From the NCBI GenBank assembly GCA_964036295.1, contig OZ038465.1, forward strand, positions 10,299,667-10,363,666: a stretch of 64,000 nucleotides of DNA, given 5' to 3'. The notes beneath the pieces are model-generated. The model worked only from the letters and a program-made list of their open reading frames with translations. It was not told where the DNA came from and made no database searches. The position numbers and the translations under genes are program-made. Below, in pieces: positions 50,801 through 59,821 of the stretch (position 1 is its first letter; every line of letters starts with the position of its first letter). The DNA is from Plumapathes pennacea. Taxonomy: Eukaryota > Cnidaria > Anthozoa > Antipatharia > Myriopathidae.

Positions 50801-53800
50801 GCACCATGTCGTCCAGGTAATCTACATACGCACGCCAGATGTCAGACGCAACGTCTGCCTTGAAGAGAACCAGGTTTTCCTGCCAAAACGAATGAGAACA
50901 TTATCTTGAGGGAAATATTCACAAAAAAGCGTTTGTAGGAAAGATATATATTTAAAGATGTACAACGTTTCTAACAAATTTTATGTATGTTCATACGAAG
51001 GGTCAAGAGTTTGATGACAGTGAAATCATGGCGGCTTCAGCAATTTAACACGTCAAAACTATATGCTATTGATGTCTTACCTTCATGAGATTGTGGATCT
51101 TCTCTCCAGATTGCTCAATCATTGTGTAACGCTTGTTGAGGTTTGTTTCACGATCCTAGGACAAAGCATTTTCACAATTCAAGGCTACCTCAAACTTTAA
51201 CATCATGCACACATCATACGTTGGAAATGCTACGTCTATAGATGTAAATTACATTGCATAATGATACTGCATCTGTTATCTACAAGTAAACACTCTCCTT
51301 AAATTATGCTCTAAACACCACAAATACGTACAGTACTGTGGGAAAATACGTCATCGCATGTAACACCCAAACAAGTTGATGCAACTATGAACTGTCAACT
51401 CTTACCATTTATTGTGATTTTCAAATAAATGTCGAAAGTGTAGTTGTGTGAAATACGTTTTGCATAATGACAAAAGCAAAATCCGATTGTGAGTTGCTCA
51501 CGCAAGCAAGCAAGTAGCAATGTTTTCTCACACTGTTAATAATTGGGTTCTTATTCAAAGTATAACCAATCGTAAATTACTTTGTCTTCTAGTTGGTTGA
51601 AGTTGTTCTCCTACAGCCTTTGTGATACTGATATGGTTTTGGTTTTCAATTGTAGACTGCACTATGACATGCACTTCCCGATAACATTGGTTAGTGTGCA
51701 CATGGACAGTTTACCTCCAGGTTGAGCAGGCCCTCGTGTTTGCCTTCCTTCCTCTCATACAGTGGAGCCTTTGCCCACTCTGTCATCAGCTGGCTCATTG
51801 ATTCTACATTGTCCTTTGCTGACTGTACACGCTTCTCTAAGTCGTGCACCATGTCTCGGGTCTTCTCAATGTATTCCCACACACCTGACCAAGAGAAGAC
51901 AAAACTCAGCAGTGAAACAACACTACTGCATATAAAGAGGTTATTACACGGGAAGGAGTGCAATACGGCGGAGTATTTTTACGAGTCGGTTTTATTTTTT
52001 CGAGCCTGCTTCAGGCGAATGTTTGTCGTGTAATAAATCGTTTATTACACGACAAACGAAGCAGGGCAAACATTCTCGCCGCGCGCAAAGTGGAACAAAA
52101 TATGACGCGTTCGTAAACTTTGCTTGTGAAAACTGATCACGTAAGCTAATAAAGCAGTTGATCTGGTTCCTGACGAGTGCAATACGCTCCCATCTTTGCA
52201 CTCGTTTTGGCCCGTATTTGCACTCGAAAATGTGAAGTCGTGTAATAAAGGTGACATATAGTTCCAACAATTGAAAGGTAAAGCGTTCAAAAGATTGACA
52301 AGGAAAAGAAAAGGAGGATACAGTAGGTTCAAAGAAGAAAACTGGACAGGAAAAACAAAAGATGCAAGAAAGGAAAAGTGACTACCAGTAAGTGGAGAGA
52401 AGAAGGGTCAGTTAGAAGAAAAGCAAAGGATGAAGGAAAATAAAGATGAAGAAATGGAGGAGAGAAAGATCAGTGAGTGAGAAGGAGGGAGGGAGAGAGA
52501 CAGAAAGGGAGGAAGAGAAGGAGGGTTGAAAGAAGGGATCCAAACAGAGGAAGGTAAAGCAGAGGAAAAAAAATTATGTTTGAAAGGAAAAAAGATACAG
52601 TAGAATAGAAGAAGTGATTGTTACTTGTCATACCCTCACTGTTCCAGTTCAGGGTGGTTTCAGCCTGGCGAAGCTGCTGATCAATCTCTTGTAGCTGTCC
52701 ATCCACCAGAGGGAACTCCACATCCAGGAGTGTTTCTCTCACTTTGTTGTACCAGGACACAGTCAGGTCAAGGTTGGCACAGAACTTGTGGAAAGTTTCA
52801 TTTCTGGAAAAGATCTTTGTCGCACTGTCTGGAATGCTTTCTAAGGTTTCATTTTGAGCTGTCTCAAGGTACTTGACTTCACGAAGAAGAGCAACCAACT
52901 GTGAATGAGAATCAAACACAGAAATCAAGGTTAGTTCACAGAAACTGTGCACTGCAGATTTGCAGAAATTTGCTGAACTCAGTTCTCAAAGTGAAAAGCA
53001 ACCACAATGAAATGACACTGCAAGAATTATTTTGACCAGTGTTGTAGAGAGAGTATTTTCTTCTCAGACAAATTAGAAATATACAGTCAAGTGAACTCCC
53101 TCTGAGACACCCTCGGGACCAGCTCCAACTGTCAGTTTTAGAGGTGTCCGTGTTAAATAGACTTTAGTTAGAGAAACTGACTGAAGAGCAGCAGGGACTC
53201 CTCCTATCGAGTTTGTCTTAAGGCCTGGCAAAACGAGGACACATTGTGGCGGCAACATTGCTAGCACGTGCATGTTTCCCAAATGTTGCCCCGTTTTGCC
53301 ACGTGCAAAACATTTGTTGCGGACACAAAAAATGTTTCGGAAAAACTTCAGAAACACTTGTTGTGTCCACGCGGAACGCAACAATGTTGCTGCATGTTTT
53401 GCCACCCTGGAAACATCGAAGGACACAATGTTGCCGCCACAATGTGTCCTTGTTTTGCCAGGCCATTAGAGGTGTCCATCTCAAAGGTATACATCCAGTC
53501 AGAGGAAGTTGCATATCTTAAAATCTGTCATGATATAATGCTAATACTGTGGATACAGACATACATCAGGGTCGAAGTTGACTGTGATCAGCTTTGTGTT
53601 CCCATCTCTTATGATCAAAGGCTTGTTCAGATTCTGTTGTGACACAATATCAACACCTTTGGTCCAACCAGCATACACATCAACTTCATACCTGCAAAAA
53701 AAAAGGTAATGAATGCATGTGGCTTTATTACTTTGGGTCCACTGTATTTGAAAAAGTAAATTCTCTATTGGTACTGTAAGTACTGCCTGTGATACTTACA

Positions 53801-56800
53801 GTATTAATAAAGGAATTTACATTTTTTCAAGATATGTCCTAATACAGCTTGGCACTCAGTAGGCTGAAAAAAAAAACTAAAAGGAAATGATTTGTGTCAA
53901 CTTACCCATTCAATAACTTCTTCATTTCATCATATTTGTTGAAAATAATCATCGCTTCAGCTGTCTCTAGCGTTCTGAAAACAAGAATAGAAATAAATTT
54001 GATTATATGAGATTATTATATGAAAAAAACTCCTTTGTGGCACACAATGACACATGATTAATATTTTGCTAACATATGCTATTGATTTTGCAGACTAAAT
54101 CTGATATCATTGAAGACAATCATGTGGCATTACTCAATACCAACCCGTGGTTGACTGATAGCTTTAGTGCTAGCATTGGCTTGGTTATCCTGTCTCTCAA
54201 CTCATTAGACCACTTGAGAGCTCCAGCAATGTGTGGCATGTTCTTGTTAATAGGAGGTGTACCATCATCTCTTGACACCTCCATTTGTACATCAAAGATA
54301 ACTTTTGCTTGATCGAGTTCTTTCTCATACATCTTGAGGAGAATGGGGTATTTGTGCTCAAAGTCGGCATGGATCAGTGGCCGCTCCAACAGGGAGCCAA
54401 AACAGTCCAACAACTAAAAGAAAGCATCATGAATGGTGAGAAATCCTGATCTGGAAAACACTGAACAAGAAAAATGTTCAACAGTGTTATGAAGTCAGGG
54501 CAGCCATGCAAAGTCACCCCAGATCTGGCCTCATCTAGTAGGAACAAAATTCACTAAACTTGATACAATTTTCGTGTAGTTCAAGAATAAAGAAACTTAT
54601 TATTAATTTATGGGTTGGTGTGTCTTGTGAATACAGCCCCAATACTGAATTAACCTGGGTGATTCAGTAAGCACCCGGCATGAAGGGGCTGTACCCCTGT
54701 ACTCGCAGGCTACATGAACTATTACTAAATACTACTGTGCAGCTTCTTCTTACCTTCAAAGCAGCTTCTGTTCCTGGGCAATCATCAAATCCTTGGCACA
54801 CAATGGAGGCAAGTCTTCTGTCCAGGTCAGCAATTCTTTCAGTGAACTTGTTGTAATCATCTACAAATTCCTGGTGGAATAAAAGTTCCAATGTATCATA
54901 AACAAACCGTATCCATCAAACAACAAGACACACAGAGTGAAACAAAACAATATGAAGGCTGAAAGTGACAGATTATGGACTGATCTCCTAAATGTACCAG
55001 ATGCTCTGTTCTGTACCTTGTTGGTAGCATCCAAGCCATCATAGGTAGAGTTACCAAAGACGGCAAATGTCTCTTGGAATTCTGTGAAGATCTCCACAAC
55101 CTGATGGCTCAGCATCTTACCCTTGATGCCTCCCAGTTCTACTTTCTCCAACTTGGCAAATTCCATGGCAGTACCGAACAGTGCCTAATAAAAATATGAA
55201 GCACATGCACAACATTTAAACATGCATGGAATGCAACTCTTCTTTACACAGACATGAAGTGACTAAGTGCACACAATACATTGCTTTACTGGTTGGATGT
55301 CTGCTTCATAAACAGCTATGTTGCAGGCATCACTTCCAATGGTCAATGTGGAGGTAAAACTTAAGACATTGTGTGTGCTAGCTCAATTTTTCTTAAATGC
55401 ACACCTTACAGTGCATCAGTGTAGCTTATAGAAGATATAAAACAAAAAAGATAACCAAAAAGTTTGAGTTTTCTGGTAATTCAAGCATTGCACAAAAGTT
55501 AGAAAAAAGAACTTGAATTGCTGTTACTTTAGTCAGAAGGGTAAAAAATTGTACAGTACATGGAATATAATAAAAATACACTCAATTATATGTACAGTAC
55601 CTCTACAACTTGAAGCCTTTCTATGAACTTGTCAATTCTTGTGAACACCAAGTCGCTGGAGAATTCCCACACTTTAACTTCCTGTCCTTCCTTGAATAAC
55701 TTCTTCATGTTCTTCCTGGTCTCTTCAAATGTTTCTCTGAAGCCTGAACATATCTCCACAGTCTTCTTTGTCTTCTCATATGCCTCCTCTGCTTCAGATT
55801 TGAAGATCTCACCAGGGTCAAGGTAAGTTCTTGCCTGGAAAAATGCCAGTGGATTAATTAGCATTTCAGTTATTGAACTATCAATTCTCACTACATCACT
55901 CATATATTTTCCTCTTAAAAGGTTGGGAGAATATGCATTTTGATCCTGGGAGTGAAAGGGTTAAGGTAGGAGTAGGCTGTAGATGTGTATGAGCTAATTG
56001 GCTGACAGTTACAGTACCAGGATAGTGTATGAAGTTGTTGTTTACAATCTCAAAAGAGGCAGTCAAAGCACTGGAGGATTAGAAGCTCAGTGAGCTGCCA
56101 ACTGGATGGTTTTGAGAAAGATCTGAGTACATTAATATACTGTACCGTATCACAACACAGACTCACTGTCACTCTGACAAGTACCAACATGTTTGTCTGA
56201 ATATTACTTGTTTCAGTCAACTAAAGTTGTTTTATGGAACCATAAAAAATAACCATATGGAATGAGCAAGTTAAATATACAAATCATCAATGAATGTTCC
56301 TCACCATTTCAATTAACATGTTGCATAGCTCCTGCAGAAGGACGATAACTCTGGGGGGTGAACAGTAGTACTTGGAGTTGGCCCATATCAGACCCACAGT
56401 GTGTACAATTGCAGGAAGGATCTTATCCAGCTCAGAGAAGTCATACTGTTCCATGTCATCAATAAGCCTACGCAAAGGTTTCATGTGCATTGTGATATCC
56501 CTTGCTTCCTCCAGAGCTATAAACCGAGGTCATACATACATTGGTTAGTTCTATATGGTACTTTAGAGTGATCTTTTTGAAATCAAACCAAAAATTTCAC
56601 AAAAGTTGTTTCAATAACACTTTCAATCTACAAAATGCAGATAAGATGTGTTGATTATGCTAATTCTATGATTTTGACAGTACAATAACCCTAATGACCA
56701 TGGGGGGCAAAACCTGCATATGAACAAAAATGCTCGTAAGTATGACTTGTACGGTACAATCATACTATCTTGTGCAAGATAGTATGCATACGTCATTCTT

Positions 56801-59289
56801 ACGATGCAATAAGCCATATTGCTTGTGAACATTGTACATCTAAAAGTTTGGCAAATCACAGCCTCCAGCTCTAGAGAAAACTGTTTTTGATCATGCCCTG
56901 ACTTCTGTACAATACACATAAACCAAAAGGTTTGAAGATGGCCATTTTGCCTCCAACAGAAGAGACTCGAGATAGAATGTGTCTTTTACTCTAAGTGAGA
57001 CCAATATAATACACTGTACTATACCTTCCAGAGCCCCAGCATAAGTATATTTTTAACATTAAAACACATATAAGCTGTAAAATATATACTGTAGCAAATG
57101 CTGTACCTGCTACAACATCTTTGAATATCTTCTTGAATGCAGGGAAGTAGCTGCTCTGTGTTTTCTGCAGGAGTTCTGCCATCCTGCGAACCTTCACATC
57201 ATGGAGCTGTTCAAAAATGCACTCCAGGTTTGTGGCGCGAGCCTTCCAGAAGTCCAGCTCTACAAGAGGCCCAGGGTTCAGCCCCTCCAGTAATGGTTGT
57301 GCAGAATTCCTCTTTAGTACTGTCTGGATCTGGTGTGTCCAGTCAATGATGACAGACTCAATAGCGTGCACAAGGCTGCGGTCAAATGGTTCACCCCTGC
57401 AGAGATTCAAAACCATACAGGCCTCCATTATTTAAGTTCTGGTATGTTCTAGAAGAAAATACAATTTCATGTACATACCTTCTAATTTACAAGTTGTACA
57501 TTTTTTTATAGTTAAATAACATTTGGCTTCTGGTGATAGTGTTCCTTACTTTACCTCAGTCTGTCATTATATTGGCTTTGTCAAATAAATAGGTCTGGAT
57601 TTACAAAAGTCAATTAAAGGAGTTTCATTGTTTACAGAACGAGAGAGTGAAATAGATAATAAATCATGAATACAAATCATACAGTACCTCTCTTCTGCTT
57701 CGACGGCATCAGAAACCTGCTCTGATCCCACAGGTAGTGGTAATAGTGTTTTGCCTTTGACTTGACCAGCAATGACAAAAACATTACTTTTGAGCTGATG
57801 AACATGACGCATGACATCCTGAGATACAACTGCAGGCCACTGTTCATGATTTTGTGGATTTGACAAGAGGGGAACTAAGATCTGCAAGTACAGAAAACAC
57901 ACATTCAGAATACTTTGGTGTTGGTGCATGTATACTGTGATGACCCTGTATGGGACTGATGCATGTCAAGTCTACATTCAAGCATGCATAATGGAATGCT
58001 AACTCCTGCGAGAACTAGTTTTGGTATTGCCTCAGTGTGAGGAGACTCAAGAGTAAAGCATTAATGTATCACCTAAATGTTGGTATCCAATGTTAACCCT
58101 TCATGAGAGCTTTGAGAAGGACTACAGTACATGTATTTAATGTAAAGCTCTGATTGTCAGCTTTGATGACGCATTTTACACAGGCCCTACTGTAAGTTCT
58201 AAGAAACAGTGGAAACTTCATAGGGTACTTCTCAGAATTTTGGGTGGGGGTTTGAATACCACTGTTCTCAAGCCCCATGCAAAAAAATGTAGTTATCAGA
58301 TCAACATATAGTGATTTTCCACAGCCTTTTTGGGTCCCCAATTATCCACAGGATACTGAGGGATGTGACCATGCAACTGTTTCGTGTATGGTTAATGATG
58401 GTGCATGCACACAAGAATAATAACAAATTTTGCAAGTAAAAATATTATTCCTCATAATGGGCATTTGCTCTGCATGCATCCATATGAGCTTGTATCACTA
58501 TTAAGGGATTTCAACAGCTTTTCAAAATGATCGAAAGAACACGACAATCGTGTAATATGTCAACAAATTAAGACACAAAACAGCAAAACTGACTGTGCAA
58601 GAGTATAAATTACTGCAGATAAATCCTGTCTTGAAGATATATACCGATAAATGAGCTCTCTCAAACTTGCAAATAGCATTCCCCTTTTATGTACTTGTGG
58701 ATAATAAAGACGACGTTACGTAAACAACAGTGATTTAAATCAGCACTGCAGCGAAAGTTTACTGTTTTGCTGAATTCAGAAATGCCCAATAATTTCGTTC
58801 TGAGGAGCTTAATTATCAATTAGAAGGGGCACAAACAACGTCTGGAAATACTTAGCGCTACAGTGTATCGAACAAAATCACGTTACTGAGGGAAAACGCA
58901 ACTACCGTACTGCAAAGCAACTCATTTGGGCAATTCATACTAACCTCTTCGACAAGAGCTGACAGTTGCTCCAGTGGTGAATATGACAGATCCCCGTAAC
59001 TCAGGGCAGTCTTGAAGTTGTCCTTTCCAACATTTAGGCCTTTTTCTCTTTTCATGAAGTACACAGCTTTGGTTTTCATCGTTGGCGGAAAGGTAAATGA
59101 TGGCTGCAATTGTCCAGCACTATTTTGGAAGATTACTACAATATTGTACTCTGATTTCTCCATAAAGTCCAGCAGGATTTGCCTGAATTCATCATTTCCT
59201 TGTAACTTGGACCATTTGTCAGGCTTCAATTTCATTGTCTTCAAGACATAATCGGAAAGATACTCGAAGCGGACGTCGCTGAACTCCAT
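18908..59289 (-). CDS. DNAH9: Axonemal dynein heavy chain, outer-arm beta class; complete, 62 exons
   Basis: The ATG is at 59289 and the TGA ends at 18908. In transcript order, exons 1-20 lie between 59289 and 47255, 21-27 between 46687 and 43136, 28-46 between 42641 and 31345, 47-48 (stalk) between 30985 and 29601, and 49-62 between 29219 and 18908; limits are given in the segment entries. The exons sum to 13,398 nt with every phase consistent, giving 4,465 residues, essentially the length of sea-urchin ciliary beta chain and human DNAH9. P-loops are GPAGTGKT (about 1850), GPAGTGKT (2131), GNAGTGKT (2458) and GVGGSGKQ (2804). All introns are GT-AG except one GC-AG. The tail, linker, stalk and carboxy-terminal domain all align with DNAH9/11/17. 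It should be a force-producing heavy chain of outer dynein arms in motile cilia. Which vertebrate paralogue is closest is unresolved; the symbol marks the class. Confidence 0.95.
20591..20797. mobile_element. MITE-like element in a dynein intron (GTATATACCACACAAG arms)
   Basis: The left arm agtatataccacacaagt and right arm acttgtgtggtatatact are perfect inverted repeats about 200 bp apart. The interior is non-coding and contains gccaatcagagcgcgcgaaa. Confidence 0.65.
21091..21480 (+). pseudogene. Lys/Arg/Gln-rich tandem-repeat coding fragment inside a dynein intron
   Basis: A + strand frame from ATG 21091 runs through a TGA near 21151 and then stays open to 21555. It contains two copies of a 46-residue (138-bp) repeat starting [12 protein letters not shown] at 21217 and 21355, each with a KTPQR(R/Q)QR or RAEEKTPQ module. 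Highly charged helical repeats of this style precede helicase domains in proteins of some invertebrate mobile elements (Helitron-like), but that link is from memory and weak. The internal stop, antisense position and lack of splice context suggest a transposon-derived remnant. The alternative is an exon of an unrecognised nested gene. Confidence 0.4.
23351..23484. mobile_element. Short MITE-like element (GAGRCTGGTTCA termini)
   Basis: The left end gagactggttcatactagta and the complement of the right end (gaggctggttcacacgataa) match at most positions. The 134-bp element has no coding frame and lies between dynein exons 58 and 59. It shares its right end with the repeat at 1636-1820. Confidence 0.55.
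24086..24314. mobile_element. MITE with GGGCGCGTTCGATTGGG termini in a dynein intron
   Basis: Inverted ends of about 37 bp (gcgcgttcgattgggtctat, attccggaataggaatag and complement) flank a non-coding core. Flanking TTAA/CTAA suggests a TA-rich target. The same terminal sequence recurs at 62270-62324 in the ASB-like gene, so this is a multi-copy family. Confidence 0.75.
25495..25605. repeat. Dispersed repeat (GCTTGCACACGAAGTGAA ... ACGGAAGTGAC)
   Basis: The order gcttgcacacgaagtgaa, attctcctcgag and gaccgacggaagtgac recurs at 29378-29465 (gcttgcacacgaggtgaaga, tacctcgat, gaccaacggaagtg). Both copies are in dynein introns and in the same orientation. Confidence 0.5.
26201..29219 (-). other. 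Dynein AAA5 module, exons 49-53, residues about 3394-3781
   Basis: Exons: 28984-29219, 28178-28300, 27612-27816, 27026-27331, 26201-26494. Characteristic strings are [59 protein letters not shown] and [22 protein letters not shown]5 lacks a P-loop, as expected for the family, and its extension supports the stalk. Confidence 0.9.
29336..29542. repeat. Simple repeats and second copy of the GCTTGCACACGA repeat in a dynein intron
   Basis: A poly-C run at about 29336-29350 and (AAC)n to 29376 precede the dispersed repeat copy (29378-29465). A further C run of about 23 follows at 29520-29542. Confidence 0.7.
29601..30985 (-). other. Dynein stalk and microtubule-binding domain, exons 47-48, residues about 3027-3393
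   Basis: Exons 30476-30985 and 29601-30191 are the two largest after the last exon. Exon 47 encodes the outgoing coiled coil (Lys/Glu-rich heptads) and reaches [12 protein letters not shown], the conserved entry to the microtubule-binding domain. Exon 48 completes that domain ([15 protein letters not shown]) and encodes the returning coiled coil. The single intron falls inside the microtubule-binding domain. Confidence 0.92.
32193..32416. mobile_element. Tc1/mariner-like MITE in the GC-AG dynein intron
   Basis: The left end CTACAACCCTGGTCAAAAGT and right end acttttgaccaaaattgtag are inverted, each bounded by TA, as for Tc1/mariner-type insertions. The 224-bp element occupies most of the intron between exons 44 and 45 and ends about 30 bp from the GC donor. 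Confidence 0.7.
32834..33225 (-). mobile_element. 5'-truncated LINE, 3' end with reverse-transcriptase C-terminus
   Basis: On the minus strand, about 33219 down to the stop at 33096 reads [18 protein letters not shown], then [13 protein letters not shown] and stop. This is the carboxy-terminal end of an L2/CR1-type reverse transcriptase (W-N-x-L-P ... F-K-x-x-L). It is followed by about 250 bp of 3' UTR and a microsatellite tail of AAAT and TCAA units (32838-32890), as expected for such elements. It lies in the intron between exons 43 and 44, sense to the dynein. The open frame over 40 codons suggests fairly recent insertion. Confidence 0.75.
34515..34551. repeat. (AAAC)n microsatellite beside exon 41
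   Basis: About nine AAAC units lie immediately upstream (transcript sense) of the exon 41 acceptor. Read on the transcript strand they are TGTTTGTTTG..., so they supply the polypyrimidine-like T-rich tract. Confidence 0.85.
34961..36984 (-). other. Dynein AAA3 module, exons 36-40, residues about 2371-2667
   Basis: Exons: 36811-36984, 36368-36676, 35814-35981, 35385-35546, 34961-35038. Walker A GNAGTGKT and Walker [12 protein letters not shown] are both intact, so a regulatory nucleotide site is expected. The block [18 protein letters not shown] followed by [19 protein letters not shown] is characteristic of axonemal chains. Confidence 0.92.
35707..35786. repeat. CCAAT-family dispersed repeat, copy 2
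   Basis: ggcttctggttggttaaaag, acagcctttgtacttgg and cgctgattgg match the complement of 39181-39280. It ends about 27 bp from exon 38 on the donor side. Confidence 0.6.
37535..39715 (-). other. Dynein AAA2 module, exons 32-35, residues about 2101-2370
   Basis: Exons: 39466-39715, 38906-39033, 38319-38467, 37535-37817. Walker A is [11 protein letters not shown]; the Walker B-like block is [17 protein letters not shown]; the sensor motif PATVSRAG is present in exon 34. AAA2 in dyneins binds nucleotide structurally. The intron between exons 32 and 33 contains a CCAAT-family repeat copy. Confidence 0.9.
39181..39280. repeat. CCAAT-family dispersed repeat, copy 3
   Basis: It has three CCAATCA boxes (gccaatcaaaaacgctgt, ttaaccaatcagacgctg, gaccaatcagcag) plus gattggttttactttga. 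The best reference copy of the family in this window. Confidence 0.65.
41034..41315. mobile_element. MITE with 107-bp near-identical inverted arms, TA target
   Basis: The arms 41034-41140 and 41209-41315 start CACTGTTATTTTCAGGGAGT and differ by about one base in over 100. TA dinucleotides flank both ends (41032-41033 and 41316-41317), as for Tc1/mariner-class elements. The core is 68 bp, with no coding frame. It sits in the intron after dynein exon 29, ending 13 bp from the donor GT. Arm identity points to a recent insertion. Confidence 0.9.
41731..42210. mobile_element. MITE with AGCCCCATGCACACGAGCAA termini, TTA(A) target
   Basis: Left terminus aagccccatgcacacgag and right terminus ctcgtgtgcatggggctt are inverted, 480 bp apart, followed inward by repeated CAAGTTTTCT/GACAAG modules on both sides. 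TTAA occurs at both boundaries. The element is non-coding apart from a spurious + strand frame. It lies between dynein exons 28 and 29. Confidence 0.85.
42762..42912. repeat. CCAAT-family dispersed repeat, copy 4
   Basis: Contains cccacgcatgcatgcaagtg, gctattggtttcttcagagt, tctggttggttaaaagtatt and cctctgtgattgg, in the same order as copies at 51487-51640 and 35707-35786. Confidence 0.6.
44890..45070. repeat. Dispersed repeat (GCGCTAGCCCTTCATCAGAG)
   Basis: gtgagaactagttttggt recurs at about 58010-58027 (gcgagaactagttttggtat). Here it is followed by the attTCGACGTACG and gcgctagcccttcatcagag segments. No terminal structure could be defined; probably part of a larger interspersed element. Confidence 0.4.
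45930..46360. repeat. Minisatellite, about 118-bp unit, 3.5 copies, in a dynein intron
   Basis: The segment tccatgaac recurs at 46021, 46139 and 46258, and a variant at about 45933. Each unit contains gattcagtgaactagt, gtcagctaa, gagtcaatgagtgc and gagagagaaaga. The unit itself is built from GAGT/GAAT/CAGT tetranucleotides, and (AATG)n lies just before it (45887-45906). Confidence 0.8.
46895..46980. repeat. (ATG/ACG) trinucleotide-rich stretch
   Basis: gatgacgacgacaacgatgatgatgatc and similar text gives Met/Thr/Asp-only frames. It is a low-complexity run, not coding. Confidence 0.75.
48628..48700. repeat. Dispersed repeat, 'CATGTGAAG..ACGTTTGA' family, copy 3
   Basis: taaggcccaggtcaaacgtc, gaacttcacatgattc, caatgcaaatgaataag and ccattgtttgagctaat match the complements of 7832-7886 and 1469-1560. 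Confidence 0.55.
51487..51640. repeat. CCAAT-family dispersed repeat, copy 5
   Basis: cacgcaagcaagcaagtagc, cttattcaaagtataaccaa, ttctagttggttgaagtt and cagcctttgtgatactg align with copy 4 over its full length. Located between dynein exons 12 and 13. Confidence 0.6.
53222..53464. mobile_element. MITE with GGCCTGGCAAAAC termini
   Basis: Inverted ends of about 43 bp (ggcctggcaaaac, aggacacattgtggcggcaa and complements) enclose repeated AACATTG/CAATGTT and TTGCC modules. TTA-like sequence flanks each end. It is in the dynein intron between exons 10 and 11. No coding frame. Confidence 0.85.
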
Positions 59290-59821
59290 CTTGAATTTTC
59301 GGCGGGCTTTCTTTGTCGAAGTCTATTTACAAAATTTACAACTTTCTGTGGCACAAAGGCATAGAAATGGCTCCAGTGTATAAATTAATGAGCTTTAAGC
59401 TTGCGTATGGAGCCTTCAAGGCGGTGGAACACTGTTTTCTTCTGTTGCAAGCCCGATGTGTCGCCCCCTGAGCTGAATTTGCGCCTTGTTCGTAGCTATG
59501 GAAACATGTCTGTTTACACCGTTCCCAGGACACTTCCGTTGCGACATCACACAACTGTATTACTATTAGCGTTTATTAAAAATGAAGCTTTATTTTTCAG
59601 TTAGGCAGCATGGGGTGACAACTACCCCCTTTTGTGTGTATGTTTCGGTGCTGAAATGAACTTGATGAAACTTTTCTTCTAAATTTTATCCAGTGGAGAG
59701 GAGGGTCAACTTTTGCGCTTCCCACAATGCCAAGTGAACTTGGTCAAAACATGGCGGCCACGAAGAGACGTGTTTCCTTCAAAAATTGAAAGCTCTGACA
59801 TCGCTTGCTTCTGCTTCTGCG
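59290..59821. promoter_or_regulatory. 532-bp head-to-head spacer, probable bidirectional promoter
   Basis: The dynein start codon (minus strand, 59289) and the ASB-like start codon (plus strand, 59822) face away from each other across this spacer, so both promoters and 5' UTRs must lie here or within short upstream exons. A short upstream reading frame on the + strand (ATG 59727, in-frame ATG 59751, TGA ending 59789; 20 codons) precedes the ASB start. No TATA box stands out. Actual transcription starts are not visible. Confidence 0.6.

Larger units (their letters stand above)
47255..59289 (-). other. Dynein tail (DHC_N1), exons 1-20, residues about 1-1374
   Basis: Exons: 58945-59289, 57688-57881, 57107-57396, 56305-56516, 55601-55834, 55017-55184, 54754-54870, 54145-54413, 53906-53974, 53565-53691, 52634-52898, 51715-51884, 51081-51155, 50547-50879, 50145-50399, 49482-49651, 48948-49170, 48373-48489, 47960-48046, 47255-47656. 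The start [17 protein letters not shown] resembles the 'DxRLEFLADYVLK' opening of beta chains. [12 protein letters not shown] and SQPLLEG..P follow in the same order as in DNAH9. This region dimerises with other heavy chains and binds intermediate chains at the base of the outer arm. It is mostly helical and acidic/basic rich. An extra in-frame upstream ATG was not found. Confidence 0.9.

Noticed and set aside
52470-52620. Extension of the minus-strand frame beyond dynein exon 11
   Set aside because: It runs into purine-rich intron sequence after a good GT donor; the next exon resumes the dynein text.
59786-59821. Non-ATG upstream start for the ASB-like protein
   Set aside because: The frame opens with TTG and lacks an ATG before 59822; the ATG at 59822 has a complete ankyrin domain after it.
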